Part shown: piece by piece, positions 39,208-48,224 of the stretch | Numbering within the stretch: position 1 is the stretch's first letter | Layout of the letters: each line of letters starts with the position of its first letter | Assembly: GCA_965214285.1 (NCBI GenBank) | Contig: OZ243946.1 | Span: forward strand, 868,001 to 932,000 | DNA length: 64,000 nt | Origin: G963422745 sp965214285 | GTDB lineage: Bacteria; Actinomycetota; Acidimicrobiia; Acidimicrobiales; Aldehydirespiratoraceae | Reading direction: 5' to 3' | Made by a program: the position numbers and the translations under genes | Notes under the pieces: generated by a model | Told to the model about the DNA's origin: nothing | Seen by the model: the letters and a program-made list of their open reading frames with translations, nothing else | The model's database searches: none

Positions 39208-40107
39208 TCAGGGGGTGCCGTGGACCTTGGCCGGCTCGGCGGTGCCGGCGATGGAGCGGCGCGCCAGCTCACCAGCCTCGGCGACGGTCATGCGGCGTTC
39301 GCCCACGGAGACCACCGGGCCTGGCTGCCAGCCGTCGCACACGTTGAGCTGTCCGCCGGTGCACTCGAAGACCCGCCCGCTCACGTCGCAGGCCTCGCTG
39401 CCGAGCCAGACCACCAGCGGCGACACGTTGTCGGCCGCCTTGGGGTCCCAGCCATCGGGCGGCTCGGAGTCGTAGAAGACGCCGGCGGTCATGCGGGTGC
39501 GGGCGTCGGGCGCGACCGCATTGGACAGCACGCCGTAGCGCCCCCACTCGGCGGCCTGCTGGATCGTCAGCAGGGCGATGGCCGCCTTGGCAGCGGCGTA
39601 GTTGCCCTGGCCGATCGAGCCGTTGAGCCCCGCGCCCGACGAGGTGTTCACCACCCGAGCCTCCACCGGCGAGCCCTGCTTGGCCAGATCCCGCCAGTGC
39701 TCGATGGCGTGGCGGGCCGGCGCGAAGTGGCCCTTCAGGTGGACCCTGGTGACGCTGTCCCATTCCTGCTCGCTCATGCCGGCGAGCATCCGGTCGCGCA
39801 GGAAGCCTGCGTTGAGCACCAGCGTGTCGAGCCGCCCCCAGGCCTCGACGGCCTGCCCGATCATGGCCCGTGCCTGATCCCAGTCGGCCACGTCCGCTGC
39901 GTTGGCGAGCGCCTCGCCGCCGGCTGAGCGGATCTCTGCGGCCACCTCCTGCGCCGCCTCGCTGGTGCCGCCCGAGCCGTCGCGCTCCACGCCGAGGTCG
40001 TTCACCAGCACCCGTGCGCCTTCGACGGCGAAGGCCAGCGCATGGGCGCGCCCGAGGCCCCTGGCCGCGCCGGTGATCACCACCACTCGTCCGTCACAGC
40101 TCGCCAT
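39208..40107 (-). CDS. short-chain dehydrogenase/reductase
   Basis: About 299 aa from ATG 40107 (MASCDGRVVVITGAARGLGR, AGGG spaced 8 nt upstream); a GTG at 40116 is possible. NAD(P)-binding GAARGLGR; catalytic Ser in NTSSGAGL and YxxxK in NYAAAKAA. The VNDLG and GSGGTS segments resemble peroxisomal-multifunctional-enzyme-type 3-hydroxyacyl-CoA dehydrogenases. It follows an LLM oxidoreductase with a 10-nt gap on the same strand. A lipid or sterol side-chain step is plausible. Confidence 0.9.
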   Translation of the reverse strand: MASCDGRVVVITGAARGLGRAHALAFAVEGARVLVNDLGVERDGSGGTSEAAQEVAAEIRSAGGEALANAADVADWDQARAMIGQAVEAWGRLDTLVLNAGFLRDRMLAGMSEQEWDSVTRVHLKGHFAPARHAIEHWRDLAKQGSPVEARVVNTSSGAGLNGSIGQGNYAAAKAAIALLTIQQAAEWGRYGVLSNAVAPDARTRMTAGVFYDSEPPDGWDPKAADNVSPLVVWLGSEACDVSGRVFECTGGQLNVCDGWQPGPVVSVGERRMTVAEAGELARRSIAGTAEPAKVHGTP

Positions 40108-40117
40108 CGCGCTCACC

Positions 40118-41056
40118 CTATTGGCCGGCGGGGCCTGAGATGCCGTGGCCTGAGATCACCGAGGCCCCGTAGGCCTCAGCCGCCTCGACCACCTCGGCGA
40201 CGCTGTCGCCCGCGACGTTGACGGTCGTGGCGGTGACCCCGGCGTCGGCATAGGCAGCCAACGCGTCGAGGTGTGCCGCGGGATCGAAGCCGGGCGAGCC
40301 GGGGGTGCCGCCCTCGAGCACAGTGAACGCCACCTCCAGCGGCGTCGTGCGGCCCGCCGAGGCGGCGGTCTCGGCTACTTGCGCGAGCATCCGGCGCAGG
40401 TCATCAGGCCCCTCCAGCACAGGGCTGCGCCGGGCGGCGGCGAACGCGGCCGGGTTGGGCATCGGCATCCAGCCCTGAGCGTGCAGCACGGCCCGGCGCC
40501 GGGCGAGCCGGGAATTGCCGCCGATCCACACGGGAACGGGATCCTGCAGCGGCGTCGGCAGGCAGGTGTTGCCACGCGCCGACACCGACGGGCCTTGCCA
40601 GACCACGGGCTCGCCGCTCCAGCAGAGCCGCATCACCTCCAGCGACTCGTCGAAGAGCTCGTTGCGGCGCTCGAAGTCCACGCCCTGCGCGGCGAACTCG
40701 CCCTTGAGGTAGCCGGCCCCGATGCCCAGCGTCACCCTGCCGCCCGACAGGCGATCCAGGGTGGCCACCGCCTTGGCCAGCACGAACGGGTTGCGGTAGC
40801 CGGCCACGGTGAGGCTCGACAGCAGGCGCAGGCGCTGGGTGGCCGCAGCCGCGAAGCCCAGCGCCACGAACGGATCCAGGGCGTCGTGGCCGCCGGACTG
40901 CAGCCAGCGGTCGGTGGGCGCGGGATGGTCGGTCACGAACACCGAGTCGAAGCCGGAGCGCTCCGCAGCCTGGGCGACTGCGCGCACGGCATCGGCGGTG
41001 AGGAACTCCGCGGGTATCGGGTGGCGCATCACCGGCAGGCCGAGGCTGAACCTCAT
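40118..41056 (-). CDS. LLM-class F420-dependent oxidoreductase
   Basis: 312 aa, ATG 41056. Luciferase-like TIM barrel: FSLGLPVMRHP, SVFVTDHPAPTDRWL, RLSGGRVTLGIGAGYLKGEF (full length 20) and VPVWIGGNS. The pattern matches the TIGR03619-like F420-dependent subfamily, typical of actinobacteria that make coenzyme F420. Substrate unknown. Transcribed just upstream of the SDR gene. Confidence 0.9.
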   Translation of the reverse strand: MRFSLGLPVMRHPIPAEFLTADAVRAVAQAAERSGFDSVFVTDHPAPTDRWLQSGGHDALDPFVALGFAAAATQRLRLLSSLTVAGYRNPFVLAKAVATLDRLSGGRVTLGIGAGYLKGEFAAQGVDFERRNELFDESLEVMRLCWSGEPVVWQGPSVSARGNTCLPTPLQDPVPVWIGGNSRLARRRAVLHAQGWMPMPNPAAFAAARRSPVLEGPDDLRRMLAQVAETAASAGRTTPLEVAFTVLEGGTPGSPGFDPAAHLDALAAYADAGVTATTVNVAGDSVAEVVEAAEAYGASVISGHGISGPAGQ

Positions 41057-41113
41057 CGCGCGCCCCGCATCGTCGGGCAGTAGCCGGCTGTTCTCAGCCG
41101 CTGCCGGCGGGCC

Positions 41114-42937
41114 TCAGCGCCGGCCGCGCACCAGACGGCCGGGCCGGGCACCGGTGTCGGCGCCGTGGCGGCGCGTGATCTCGCCCGCGACGACCGTGGC
41201 CGCGTAGCCCTCGGCGTGCTGCACCAAGCGGCGACCCCCCGCAGGCAGGTCGTGCACCAGCTCGGGCGTGCGCAGGCGGAGGGCCTCGTAGTCGATCACG
41301 TTGACATCGGCACGCTTGCCGGGCTCCAGGGTGCCCCGATCGCCGAGGCCGAACAGCGCGGCCGTGTCGTGCGTCTGCTTCTTGACCACCCACTCCAGCG
41401 GCAGTCGCTCGCCCCGGTGGCGGTCGCGGGTCCAGTGGCTGATCATCGTGGTCGGCAGCGAGGCGTCGCAGATCAGCCCGCAGTGGGCGCCGCCGTCGGA
41501 GAGCCCCGACACGGACTGCGGATGGGTGAGCTGCTCGCGGATCACGTCGTGGTTGCCGTCGACGTAGTTGAACAGCGGCAGCATCAGCATGGCCCTGCCG
41601 TCCTCGGCGCACATGGCGTCGTACAGCGTGGAATGGAGGTCGCTGCCCGCGGCTGCCGCCAAACCGGGAACCGAGCGGTCCGGCGTGGGCTCGTAGTCGG
41701 GCGGGTCGCCGAGAACGTAGATGCTGTCGATCATCGTGGCCATCAGCGCCGAGAGGCCGTCGTGCATGCCGGTCCGGGCGGCGTCGTCGTCCTCGCCGAG
41801 CACGGCGGCACGCACCGCGGGCCTGCGCAGCCGCTCGATGCGCTCGTCGATCGGCAGCCCGGCGATGGCCCGGTAGCTGGGCCGCCGGGAGAACGGGTTG
41901 GCCGTCTCCCAGCCGACCAGCAGACCGAACGGGCGGCCCGCCACCTGCGGGTGCAGCCGGGCGCCCTCCGCGCAGGCCTGCAGCGACAGCTCCATCAGCT
42001 CGCGCCACAGGTCCGGCGCAGCGGAGACCTGCAGCATGGCGAAGGTGACCGGCTGGTCGATCTCAGCGGAGAGCCGGCGCATCCAGTCGATCTCGTTGTA
42101 GGGGCCCGCGATGTCGAGGCCCGCGGCTCCGGCTGGGGCCAGCTCGAACACCCCGCCGCCGCCGTCTCGCAGCGCCCGGCCCATGGCGAACAGCTCGTCC
42201 TCGGCGGCGAAGGTGCCCGGCACCGGCTCGCCGTCCATCGCCCGATGCGCCAGCGTGCGCGAGGTGCTCACCCCGAGAGCGCCGGCCTCCACGGCATCGC
42301 GCACGATGGCCGCCATGGCCGCGGTCTCGGCGGCGTCGGCAGGCTCGTTGCGGGCGCCGCGCTCGCCCATCACGTAGGCACGCACCGGGCCGTGCGCCAC
42401 CTGGGCGCCCACGTCGACCGACCAGCGGCGGCCCTCCAGGGCGTCGAGGTACTCGCCGAAGCTCTCCCAGGACCAGTCGATGCCCTCGGACAGCGCCGCG
42501 CCGGGGATGTCCTCCACGCCCTCCATGAGCTGGATGAGCCATTCCTCGCTGCCGGGGCGCACCGGGGCGAAGCCGACCCCGCAGTTGCCCATGACCAGGG
42601 TGGTCACGCCGTGCAGCGACGACGGCTCCAGCACCTCGTCCCAGGTGACCTGGCCGTCGTAGTGGGTGTGCACGTCGACGAAGCCGGGCGTGACCAGCAT
42701 GCCCGAGGCGTCGATCACCTGCGCCGCCTGCACGTTGTGCCCGTTCTGGCCGTTCTGGCTGCCGTGGCCGCTGCGCGCTGCAGTGCCGCCGTGGCCGTTG
42801 CCGGACTCTGGGTCGACGCCGCCGAGGCCTGCGGCGACGGCGGTGATCTTGCCGTCGGCCACGGCGACGTCGGCCGGACGCGGCGGGCTGCCGGTCCCGT
42901 CCACCACGGTGCCGCCGGTGATCAGCAGGTCGTACAC
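41114..42937 (-). CDS. N-acyl-D-amino-acid deacylase-family amidohydrolase
   Basis: 607 aa, GTG 42937, with GGGGAGGG just upstream. Metal-dependent amidohydrolase: VDVHTHYDGQVTWD with the HxH pair, GVTTLVMGNCGVGFAP, later SGLSDGGAHCGLICDA (shown in part) with the catalytic Asp/His, and C-terminal GEITRRHGADTGARPGRLVR (shown in part). Family 3 enzymes cleave N-acyl-D-amino acids, D-hydantoins or dihydropyrimidines. A Gly/Asn/His-rich loop near residues 40-75 (NGQNGHN) looks like a local expansion. Confidence 0.9.
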   Translation of the reverse strand: MYDLLITGGTVVDGTGSPPRPADVAVADGKITAVAAGLGGVDPESGNGHGGTAARSGHGSQNGQNGHNVQAAQVIDASGMLVTPGFVDVHTHYDGQVTWDEVLEPSSLHGVTTLVMGNCGVGFAPVRPGSEEWLIQLMEGVEDIPGAALSEGIDWSWESFGEYLDALEGRRWSVDVGAQVAHGPVRAYVMGERGARNEPADAAETAAMAAIVRDAVEAGALGVSTSRTLAHRAMDGEPVPGTFAAEDELFAMGRALRDGGGGVFELAPAGAAGLDIAGPYNEIDWMRRLSAEIDQPVTFAMLQVSAAPDLWRELMELSLQACAEGARLHPQVAGRPFGLLVGWETANPFSRRPSYRAIAGLPIDERIERLRRPAVRAAVLGEDDDAARTGMHDGLSALMATMIDSIYVLGDPPDYEPTPDRSVPGLAAAAGSDLHSTLYDAMCAEDGRAMLMLPLFNYVDGNHDVIREQLTHPQSVSGLSDGGAHCGLICDASLPTTMISHWTRDRHRGERLPLEWVVKKQTHDTAALFGLGDRGTLEPGKRADVNVIDYEALRLRTPELVHDLPAGGRRLVQHAEGYAATVVAGEITRRHGADTGARPGRLVRGRR

Positions 42938-43058
42938 GATCCCTCCCCGGGTCGGTTCGTCGGCCTCACCTTAGGACGGCTGCCCTGCCACGACGAAGCC
43001 GCCGCCTGCATGCCACCCGCCGCATGACGAAGCCGCTGCATACAGACGAGGCTGCCGC

Positions 43059-43862
43059 TCACATCACGAAGCCGCCGTCGAGGCCGGCCTTCCAGGCTGC
43101 GCCTGCGGTGGTGCCGCCGTCGACGGGGATCGAGGCGCCGGTCACGAAGCCGGCCAGGTCCGAGGCCAGAAAGGCGATCACCGCGGCGCACTCCTCGGCG
43201 CTGCCCATGCGCTGCAGCGGCGTCGGGTGGTGGTCGCCGCTCATGGCGCTGCTGGCGGCGGCCAGTTCGGCGTCGCCGGAGGTCTCGATCATGTCGGGCG
43301 CAACGCAGTTCACCCGGATGCCCCGCCCGCCGAGCTCGAGAGCGAGGGTCTGCGTGAACTGCTGCACCGCCGCCTTCATGGCGGCGTACACCGCGAAGCC
43401 CGGCGCCGCGTGGAAGGCCTCGACCGAGGTGACGTTGACGATGCTGGCGCCGTCGGCCAGCAGCGGCAGCGCCGAGCGCACGCAGTTGGTGACGGTGCCG
43501 AAGTTCTCGGCGATCAGCGTCGCCTCGCCCTTGGCCGAGGTGTCGGCGAACAGGGCGTGGAAGGTGCCGCCCGCGTTGTTGACCAGGATGTCGATCCCGC
43601 CGAGCTCGGCTGCGGTGGCGGTCATGAAGCCCTCCACGGCCTCCGCGTCGCGCACGTCGAGCACCTCGCTGCGGACGGTGCCGCCGGAGCGGGCAATGGC
43701 GTCGGCTGTGGCGGCGAGCGGCTCGGCCTGGCGGTCACAGAGCGCAAGCCGCGCCCCGAGCCCGGCCAGCGCAGCGGCCGTGGCAGCGCCGATGCCCGCG
43801 GCGGCCCCGGTGACCACAGCCACCCGGTCGGTGAGCAGCAGCGACTCCGCTCCGATGGCCAT
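43059..43862 (-). CDS. SDR-family oxidoreductase
   Basis: 267 aa from ATG 43862 (MAIGAESLLLTDRVAVVTGA, shown full length 20), supported by GGGGAGG upstream. Cofactor motif GAAAGIGAA; catalytic Ser in NVTSVEAF and Tyr-Lys in YAAMKAAV; C-terminal SIPVDGG. It belongs to the FabG-like classical SDRs. Divergent from the thiolase-like gene. Substrate unknown. Confidence 0.92.
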   Translation of the reverse strand: MAIGAESLLLTDRVAVVTGAAAGIGAATAAALAGLGARLALCDRQAEPLAATADAIARSGGTVRSEVLDVRDAEAVEGFMTATAAELGGIDILVNNAGGTFHALFADTSAKGEATLIAENFGTVTNCVRSALPLLADGASIVNVTSVEAFHAAPGFAVYAAMKAAVQQFTQTLALELGGRGIRVNCVAPDMIETSGDAELAAASSAMSGDHHPTPLQRMGSAEECAAVIAFLASDLAGFVTGASIPVDGGTTAGAAWKAGLDGGFVM

Positions 43863-43995
43863 GGGCTTCCTCCCCGATTCCGACACGGTGCCAGGCGACG
43901 CCGCCGCCTAGGTTACGCCGGATGCCGGTCCGCCTCGAAGCTCCCGTCGGCGAACGCCCGCCTGTGCCGGCGGTGCTGCGGACCGTGGCGGCGCC

Positions 43996-45489
43996 GTGAG
44001 CCGGGAAGCGTCCGGCGATGCTGTCGGGCCGCGGGCGGCGCTGATCGCGGGCGTCGCCCAGGTGTCGCACCACGTGCCCGACCTCGACGACCCCCTCGAT
44101 TCCGTCGACGTGATGAGCGCCGCGGTCACACAGGCGCTGGCGGACTGCGGGGGCTCCGGCGTCGGCGCTGCGGTCGACACGCTCGCCGTGGCCGCCGGGC
44201 TGTTCTCGTTCGCCGATCCCGCCGCGCTGGTCGCCCGGCAGGCCGGCATTCCCACAGACGGGCTGCGCAGCGTGCTGACCACCTTCGGCGGGCACATCCC
44301 GGTCGCCTTCGTCGGCGAGATCGCCGAGCGAATCGGCCGCGGCGAGATCGACGTGGCGGTGCTGACCGGAGGCGAGACCAACGCCACCCGCCGGGCGCTG
44401 CGCAAGCGCGGCGAGAGCCTGCCCGCCCGCCCCGACCCCGAGCCCGGCAGCACCCCGGAGCGCTGGGGGCCGCCGTTGCGGATGGGCAGCGGAGTGGTGA
44501 GCGAACGCGGCGGCGAGCATCCCCGCAACAACTACGCGGTGCTCGACTCGGCCATCCGCGCCCAGCGCGGCGAGACCCTCGACGAAGCCCGCGACCGTGC
44601 CGCCGGGCTCTGGGCCGGCTTCGGCGCCGTGGCCGCATCCAACCCGCACGCCGCGGACCGCTCGGCGCCCACGGCGCAGCAGATCCGCACGCCGTCGCCG
44701 AGCAACCGGATGGTGGCGTGGCCCTACACCAAGGCGATGTGCGCCAACAACCACGTGGATCAGGCCGCCGCGCTGGTGGTCATGGCCGCCGAGGCCGCCG
44801 ACCGGCTCGGGGTGCCGGCCGAGCAGCGGGTCTATGTGCACGACACCGTCAGCACCGTCGACACCGACAGCCTGCTGGAGCGTCGCAGCATCCATCACGT
44901 GCCGGCCTTGGAGCTGGCTGCCCGCACGGTGGCGGATCGCTGGGGGCCGCTGGGCGACGTGGAGCATCTCGACCTCTACGGCTGCTTCCCCTCCATCGTC
45001 AGCCACACCGTCGACCTGTGCGACATCGGCACAGACCGCCCGCTCACGGTCACCGGCGGGCTCGGCTTCGCGGGTGCGCCGCTGAACTTCGCGGCCGGCC
45101 AGTCGCTGGTGGCCATGGTGCAGGCGCTGCGCGCCGAGCCGGGCGCAAGGGGCGTGGTGCAGGGCAACGGCGGCCAGGCCTCCAAGCACACCTTCGGGCT
45201 CTACTCCACTGCCGTGCCGGAGCGTGCGCACGAGTGCCTGGTGCTCGACGGCCGCGACCTCAACGGCGCTGCGGCGGCGGACCCGGACCGCTGCGGCCCG
45301 GTGGCGGTCGACGGCGTGACCGTGGAGTACAGCGCCGATGGTCCGGAGCGGGCGGTGCTGATCGTGCGCTTCGACGACGGTGCCCGTTGCTGGGCCAACT
45401 CCGCAGACCCACAGGTCACCGCCGAGTTCACGACCACGGAGTGCGTGGGCGCGGCCGGTTTCGTGGAGGCAGGGACGTTTCGCTTCTGA
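43996..45489 (+). CDS. thiolase-like acetyl-CoA acetyltransferase family protein
   Basis: 497 aa, GTG 43996. A SCP2/thiolase-like fold is shown by LYGCFPSIVS and the catalytic-His motif GNGGQASKHTFGLYS. The usual nucleophilic Cys position is not evident (region VLTGGETNAT), as in other long actinobacterial thiolase-like proteins that may not be classical thiolases. The extra C-terminal 80 residues look like the added OB-like domain of this subgroup. Probably acts on acyl-CoAs in lipid catabolism. Confidence 0.85.
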   Translation: MSREASGDAVGPRAALIAGVAQVSHHVPDLDDPLDSVDVMSAAVTQALADCGGSGVGAAVDTLAVAAGLFSFADPAALVARQAGIPTDGLRSVLTTFGGHIPVAFVGEIAERIGRGEIDVAVLTGGETNATRRALRKRGESLPARPDPEPGSTPERWGPPLRMGSGVVSERGGEHPRNNYAVLDSAIRAQRGETLDEARDRAAGLWAGFGAVAASNPHAADRSAPTAQQIRTPSPSNRMVAWPYTKAMCANNHVDQAAALVVMAAEAADRLGVPAEQRVYVHDTVSTVDTDSLLERRSIHHVPALELAARTVADRWGPLGDVEHLDLYGCFPSIVSHTVDLCDIGTDRPLTVTGGLGFAGAPLNFAAGQSLVAMVQALRAEPGARGVVQGNGGQASKHTFGLYSTAVPERAHECLVLDGRDLNGAAAADPDRCGPVAVDGVTVEYSADGPERAVLIVRFDDGARCWANSADPQVTAEFTTTECVGAAGFVEAGTFRF

Positions 45490-45497
45490 GCCCGGCC

Positions 45498-45630
45498 GGG
45501 CCTGTATTTCGTGCTTGCCGGGCCTGCCGTGCCTGTGCTTCGTGCTTGCCGGGCCGGGCGCGCCTGTGTTGCGTGCTTGTCGGGCCGGGCGGGCCTGTGT
45601 TGCGTGCTTGCCGGGCCTGCCGGGCCTGGG
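45498..45630. repeat. 31-bp tandem repeat after the thiolase-like gene, about 4 copies
   Basis: CCTGT recurs at 45501, 45532, 45563 and 45594, with a partial at 45625. The unit is roughly GGGCCTGTGTTGCGTGCTTG plus CCGGGCCTGCC. It fills the gap between two convergent genes, and its first unit partly resembles the thiolase gene end. Confidence 0.88.
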
Positions 45631-45655
45631 TTTGCGGTCCAGGGCAGGGGCGGGG

Positions 45656-46318
45656 TCAGCCAGGCGGCGCCTTGCCGACGGGCCGGGGCCTCCGCAGCAG
45701 GCGACGCGCCTCGACGCAGGCGGCCTTGGCATGACAGCCGTCGATGTGGTCCTCGACGAGGCCCATCGCCTGCATGAACGCATAGACCGTGGTCGGCCCG
45801 ACGAAGCTCCAGCCCCGCTTGCGCAGCTCGCCGGCGACGGCCTTCGAGGTGGCAGTAAAGGCCGGCAGCGGCTCAGCGGCGCTGCGCTCGCAGTCACCGC
45901 CGGACGGCTCGAAGGCCCAGAACCAGGCCGCCAGCGAGCCGGCCTCTGCGATCAGCTCGCCGGCCCGGGCTGCGTTGTTGATCGTCGAGCGGATCTTGGC
46001 CTCGTGGCGCACGATGCCCGCGTCGCCGAGCAGGCGCGTCACGTCGGCTTCGCCGAAGCCCGCCACCGCTGCGATGTCGAAGCCGGCAAAGGCGGCCCGG
46101 AAGTTCCGGCGCTTGCGCAGGATCGTCAGCCACGACAGGCCCGCCTGGAACCCCTCCAGGCAGATCTTCTCGAACAGCGCCGTGTCGTCGACGACCGGCC
46201 GTCCCCACTCGTCGTCGTGGTAGGCGATGTAGTCGCTGTGGCTGCCGGCCCACCAGCAGCGGGCCAGCCCGTCGTCGCCTGTCGTCAGCCAGTCGCTCAC
46301 CGCGGGCGAGGTTGCCAT
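45656..46318 (-). CDS. tag: DNA-3-methyladenine glycosylase I
   Basis: 220 aa from ATG 46318; TAGGCT (plus 46327-46332) lies 8 nt upstream. Base-excision enzyme removing 3-methyladenine from alkylated DNA. Signatures: RCWWAG and YHDDEWGRP near the N-terminus, FEKICLEGFQAGLSWLTILR (length 20), and C-terminal DHIDGCHAKAAC. The Cys and His of these motifs match the family's zinc-binding set. Stands alone, tail to tail with the 31-bp repeats. Confidence 0.95.
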   Translation of the reverse strand: MATSPAVSDWLTTGDDGLARCWWAGSHSDYIAYHDDEWGRPVVDDTALFEKICLEGFQAGLSWLTILRKRRNFRAAFAGFDIAAVAGFGEADVTRLLGDAGIVRHEAKIRSTINNAARAGELIAEAGSLAAWFWAFEPSGGDCERSAAEPLPAFTATSKAVAGELRKRGWSFVGPTTVYAFMQAMGLVEDHIDGCHAKAACVEARRLLRRPRPVGKAPPG

Positions 46319-46430
46319 GGGCGTGCAGCCTAAGGCGGCTGCCAGACCAGCATGGCCGCTGCGGTGACCGCCTGGCCGGGCGGCCGCCGCCGACAGAAGC
46401 AAAGCCGGTGCCGCCGGTTACGGTCGGGGG

Positions 46431-47213
46431 ATGGAATCTCACGTACACCTCGAACGAGACAGCGCGCCGGGCGTGGCCACCATGCGACTCGACCGGCCCA
46501 AGGTCAACGCCATCAACTCAGCAATGGTCGACGCCATCGCGGGCATCTGCGACGAGCTGCGCAGCGACGCTGAGGTTCGGGCCGTGGTGGTCTGGGGCGG
46601 GCCCAAGGTGTTCGCCGCGGGGGCGGACATCTCGGAGTTCCCGAGCCTGGACCCCCCGTCTGCCGAGGCGTTCTCGCTGCGCTTCAACCGGGTGCTGCTG
46701 GAGCTGGAGCGGCTGCCGCAGATCACGATCTCCGCGGTCAACGGCTACTGCCTCGGCGGCGGGCTCGAGGTGGCGCTGAGCACCGACTTCCGCATGGCCG
46801 CGGCCGACGCCCGCCTCGGGGTGCCCGAGATCCAGTTGGGCCTGATCCCCGGGGGCGGCGGCACCCAGCGGCTGGCCCGCCTCGCGGGGGTGACCATGGC
46901 CAAGGAGATGGTCTACACCGGCGCCCACATCGACGCCGAGACGGCGCTGGCCAACCGCATCGTCTCCTCGGTCCACGAGCCCGAGTCGCTGTATGACGAC
47001 GCGCTCGCCAAGGCCGCTCAGTACGCCAAGGGACCCGCCGCGCTGCGCATGGCCAAGGACGCCATCCTCGACGGGCTGCACCTGCCCCTCGCCGAGGCGG
47101 TGGAGGTGGAGTCGCGCCAGTGGCACGAGGTGTTCGCCACCGAGGACTGCCGCATCGGCGTCGACAGCTTCATGCAGAAGGGGCCGGGCAAGGCCGACTT
47201 CACGGGTCGCTGA
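46431..47213 (+). CDS. enoyl-CoA hydratase
   Basis: 260 aa. Crotonase family with good catalytic motifs: FAAGADISEF (oxyanion hole), SAVNGYCLGGGLEVALSTDF (Gly and first Glu; length 20) and GVPEIQLGLIPGGGGTQRL (second Glu; length 19). Hydrates trans-2-enoyl-CoAs in beta-oxidation. Leaderless start: TACGGT (46419-46424), then 6 nt, then ATG 46431. The 3' end overlaps the convergent GTPase gene by 14 bp. Confidence 0.95.
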   Translation: MESHVHLERDSAPGVATMRLDRPKVNAINSAMVDAIAGICDELRSDAEVRAVVVWGGPKVFAAGADISEFPSLDPPSAEAFSLRFNRVLLELERLPQITISAVNGYCLGGGLEVALSTDFRMAAADARLGVPEIQLGLIPGGGGTQRLARLAGVTMAKEMVYTGAHIDAETALANRIVSSVHEPESLYDDALAKAAQYAKGPAALRMAKDAILDGLHLPLAEAVEVESRQWHEVFATEDCRIGVDSFMQKGPGKADFTGR

Positions 47214-48198
47214 GCGCCCCGGCCCAGGCCTCGAGCTCGGCGCGGTCCACGCCGGGCGTGGCGATCACAGTCATCGCCGGCTCGTGATCGGGCAGCGAGC
47301 CCAGCGAGCCGCTGCGGGCGCGGCTCACCTCGCAGCGGGCGCCGACCCGCTGGCCGATCAGGCGGCCCTCGGCGGACTCCACGATGCCCTTGACGCGCAC
47401 CACCGCCTCAGGGGCTGTCTCCAGCCAGCCCATCAGCTCGGCTCGCTCTGCGGGCACGGGCCTGAAGTCGAGCGCCACGTGCTGAGCGTGACGGCCGTGC
47501 CCGTCGCCGTGGCCGTGCCCGCCACCGGAACCGTGCGGTGCGCCGTGGCTGTGCCCGCCGCCGTGGCTGTGCCCGCCGCCGGGGTCGTGGGCTTCGCCCG
47601 CGCCGGCAGGCGCCGCGGGACGGCTGTCGAGCCCGAACAGCACCTCCAGAGGCTGGTCGGTGCCGATCAGCACCGGCGCGTCGGTGTGCTGAGCGAGCCA
47701 GTGGGCCACGGCATCGAGAGGCTCGGGCGCGGTCACGTCGGCACGGCTCACCAGCACCAGGTCCGCTGAGCGGATCTGGTCCAGCACCGTGTCGCCCACA
47801 TAGCGGTCCGCGGCTCGCTCGCGGACCGAGTCCGGGTCCGCCGCCACCAGCACGCCGTCGAGCGCGTAGCCAGGCGAACGGCCCCACTGGGCGACCGCGG
47901 CAGGGTCGCCCACCCCGCTCACCTCCACGATCACCTGGTCGGGCAGCGGATCGAGCCCGCGCAGCCGCCCGAGCGTCTCGGCGAAGCCGTCGGCCATCGT
48001 GCAGCACACGCAGCCGTTGGCCAAGGCCACGATCTCGCCGTCGTCGGAGGCGATCAGCAGCTCGTCGAGGGCCACCTCGCCGAAGTCGTTCACCACCACC
48101 GCCAGACGCCGGCCGTGATCGGCGGCGAGCAGGCGGTTGACCAGCGTGGTCTTGCCGGCACCCAGATAGCCGCCGATCACCGTGAAGGGAATCGGCAC
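47200..48198 (-). CDS. CobW/G3E-family GTPase metallochaperone
   Basis: 332 aa, ATG 48198. P-loop GGYLGAGKTTLVNRLL, metal-binding CxCC in NGCVCCTM, EVSGVGDP, and a His-rich stretch (about residues 205-240, GGGHSHGGGHSHG) before a CobW C-terminal domain. G3E proteins deliver Zn, Co or Ni to client enzymes using GTP. It is the gene immediately downstream of rpsJ on the same strand, where ribosomal protein genes of the S10 operon would be expected. Confidence 0.93.
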   Translation of the reverse strand: MPIPFTVIGGYLGAGKTTLVNRLLAADHGRRLAVVVNDFGEVALDELLIASDDGEIVALANGCVCCTMADGFAETLGRLRGLDPLPDQVIVEVSGVGDPAAVAQWGRSPGYALDGVLVAADPDSVRERAADRYVGDTVLDQIRSADLVLVSRADVTAPEPLDAVAHWLAQHTDAPVLIGTDQPLEVLFGLDSRPAAPAGAGEAHDPGGGHSHGGGHSHGAPHGSGGGHGHGDGHGRHAQHVALDFRPVPAERAELMGWLETAPEAVVRVKGIVESAEGRLIGQRVGARCEVSRARSGSLGSLPDHEPAMTVIATPGVDRAELEAWAGALSDP

Positions 48199-48224
48199 GG
48201 CCGCCAGGGCGCCTGCGAGCCGGC

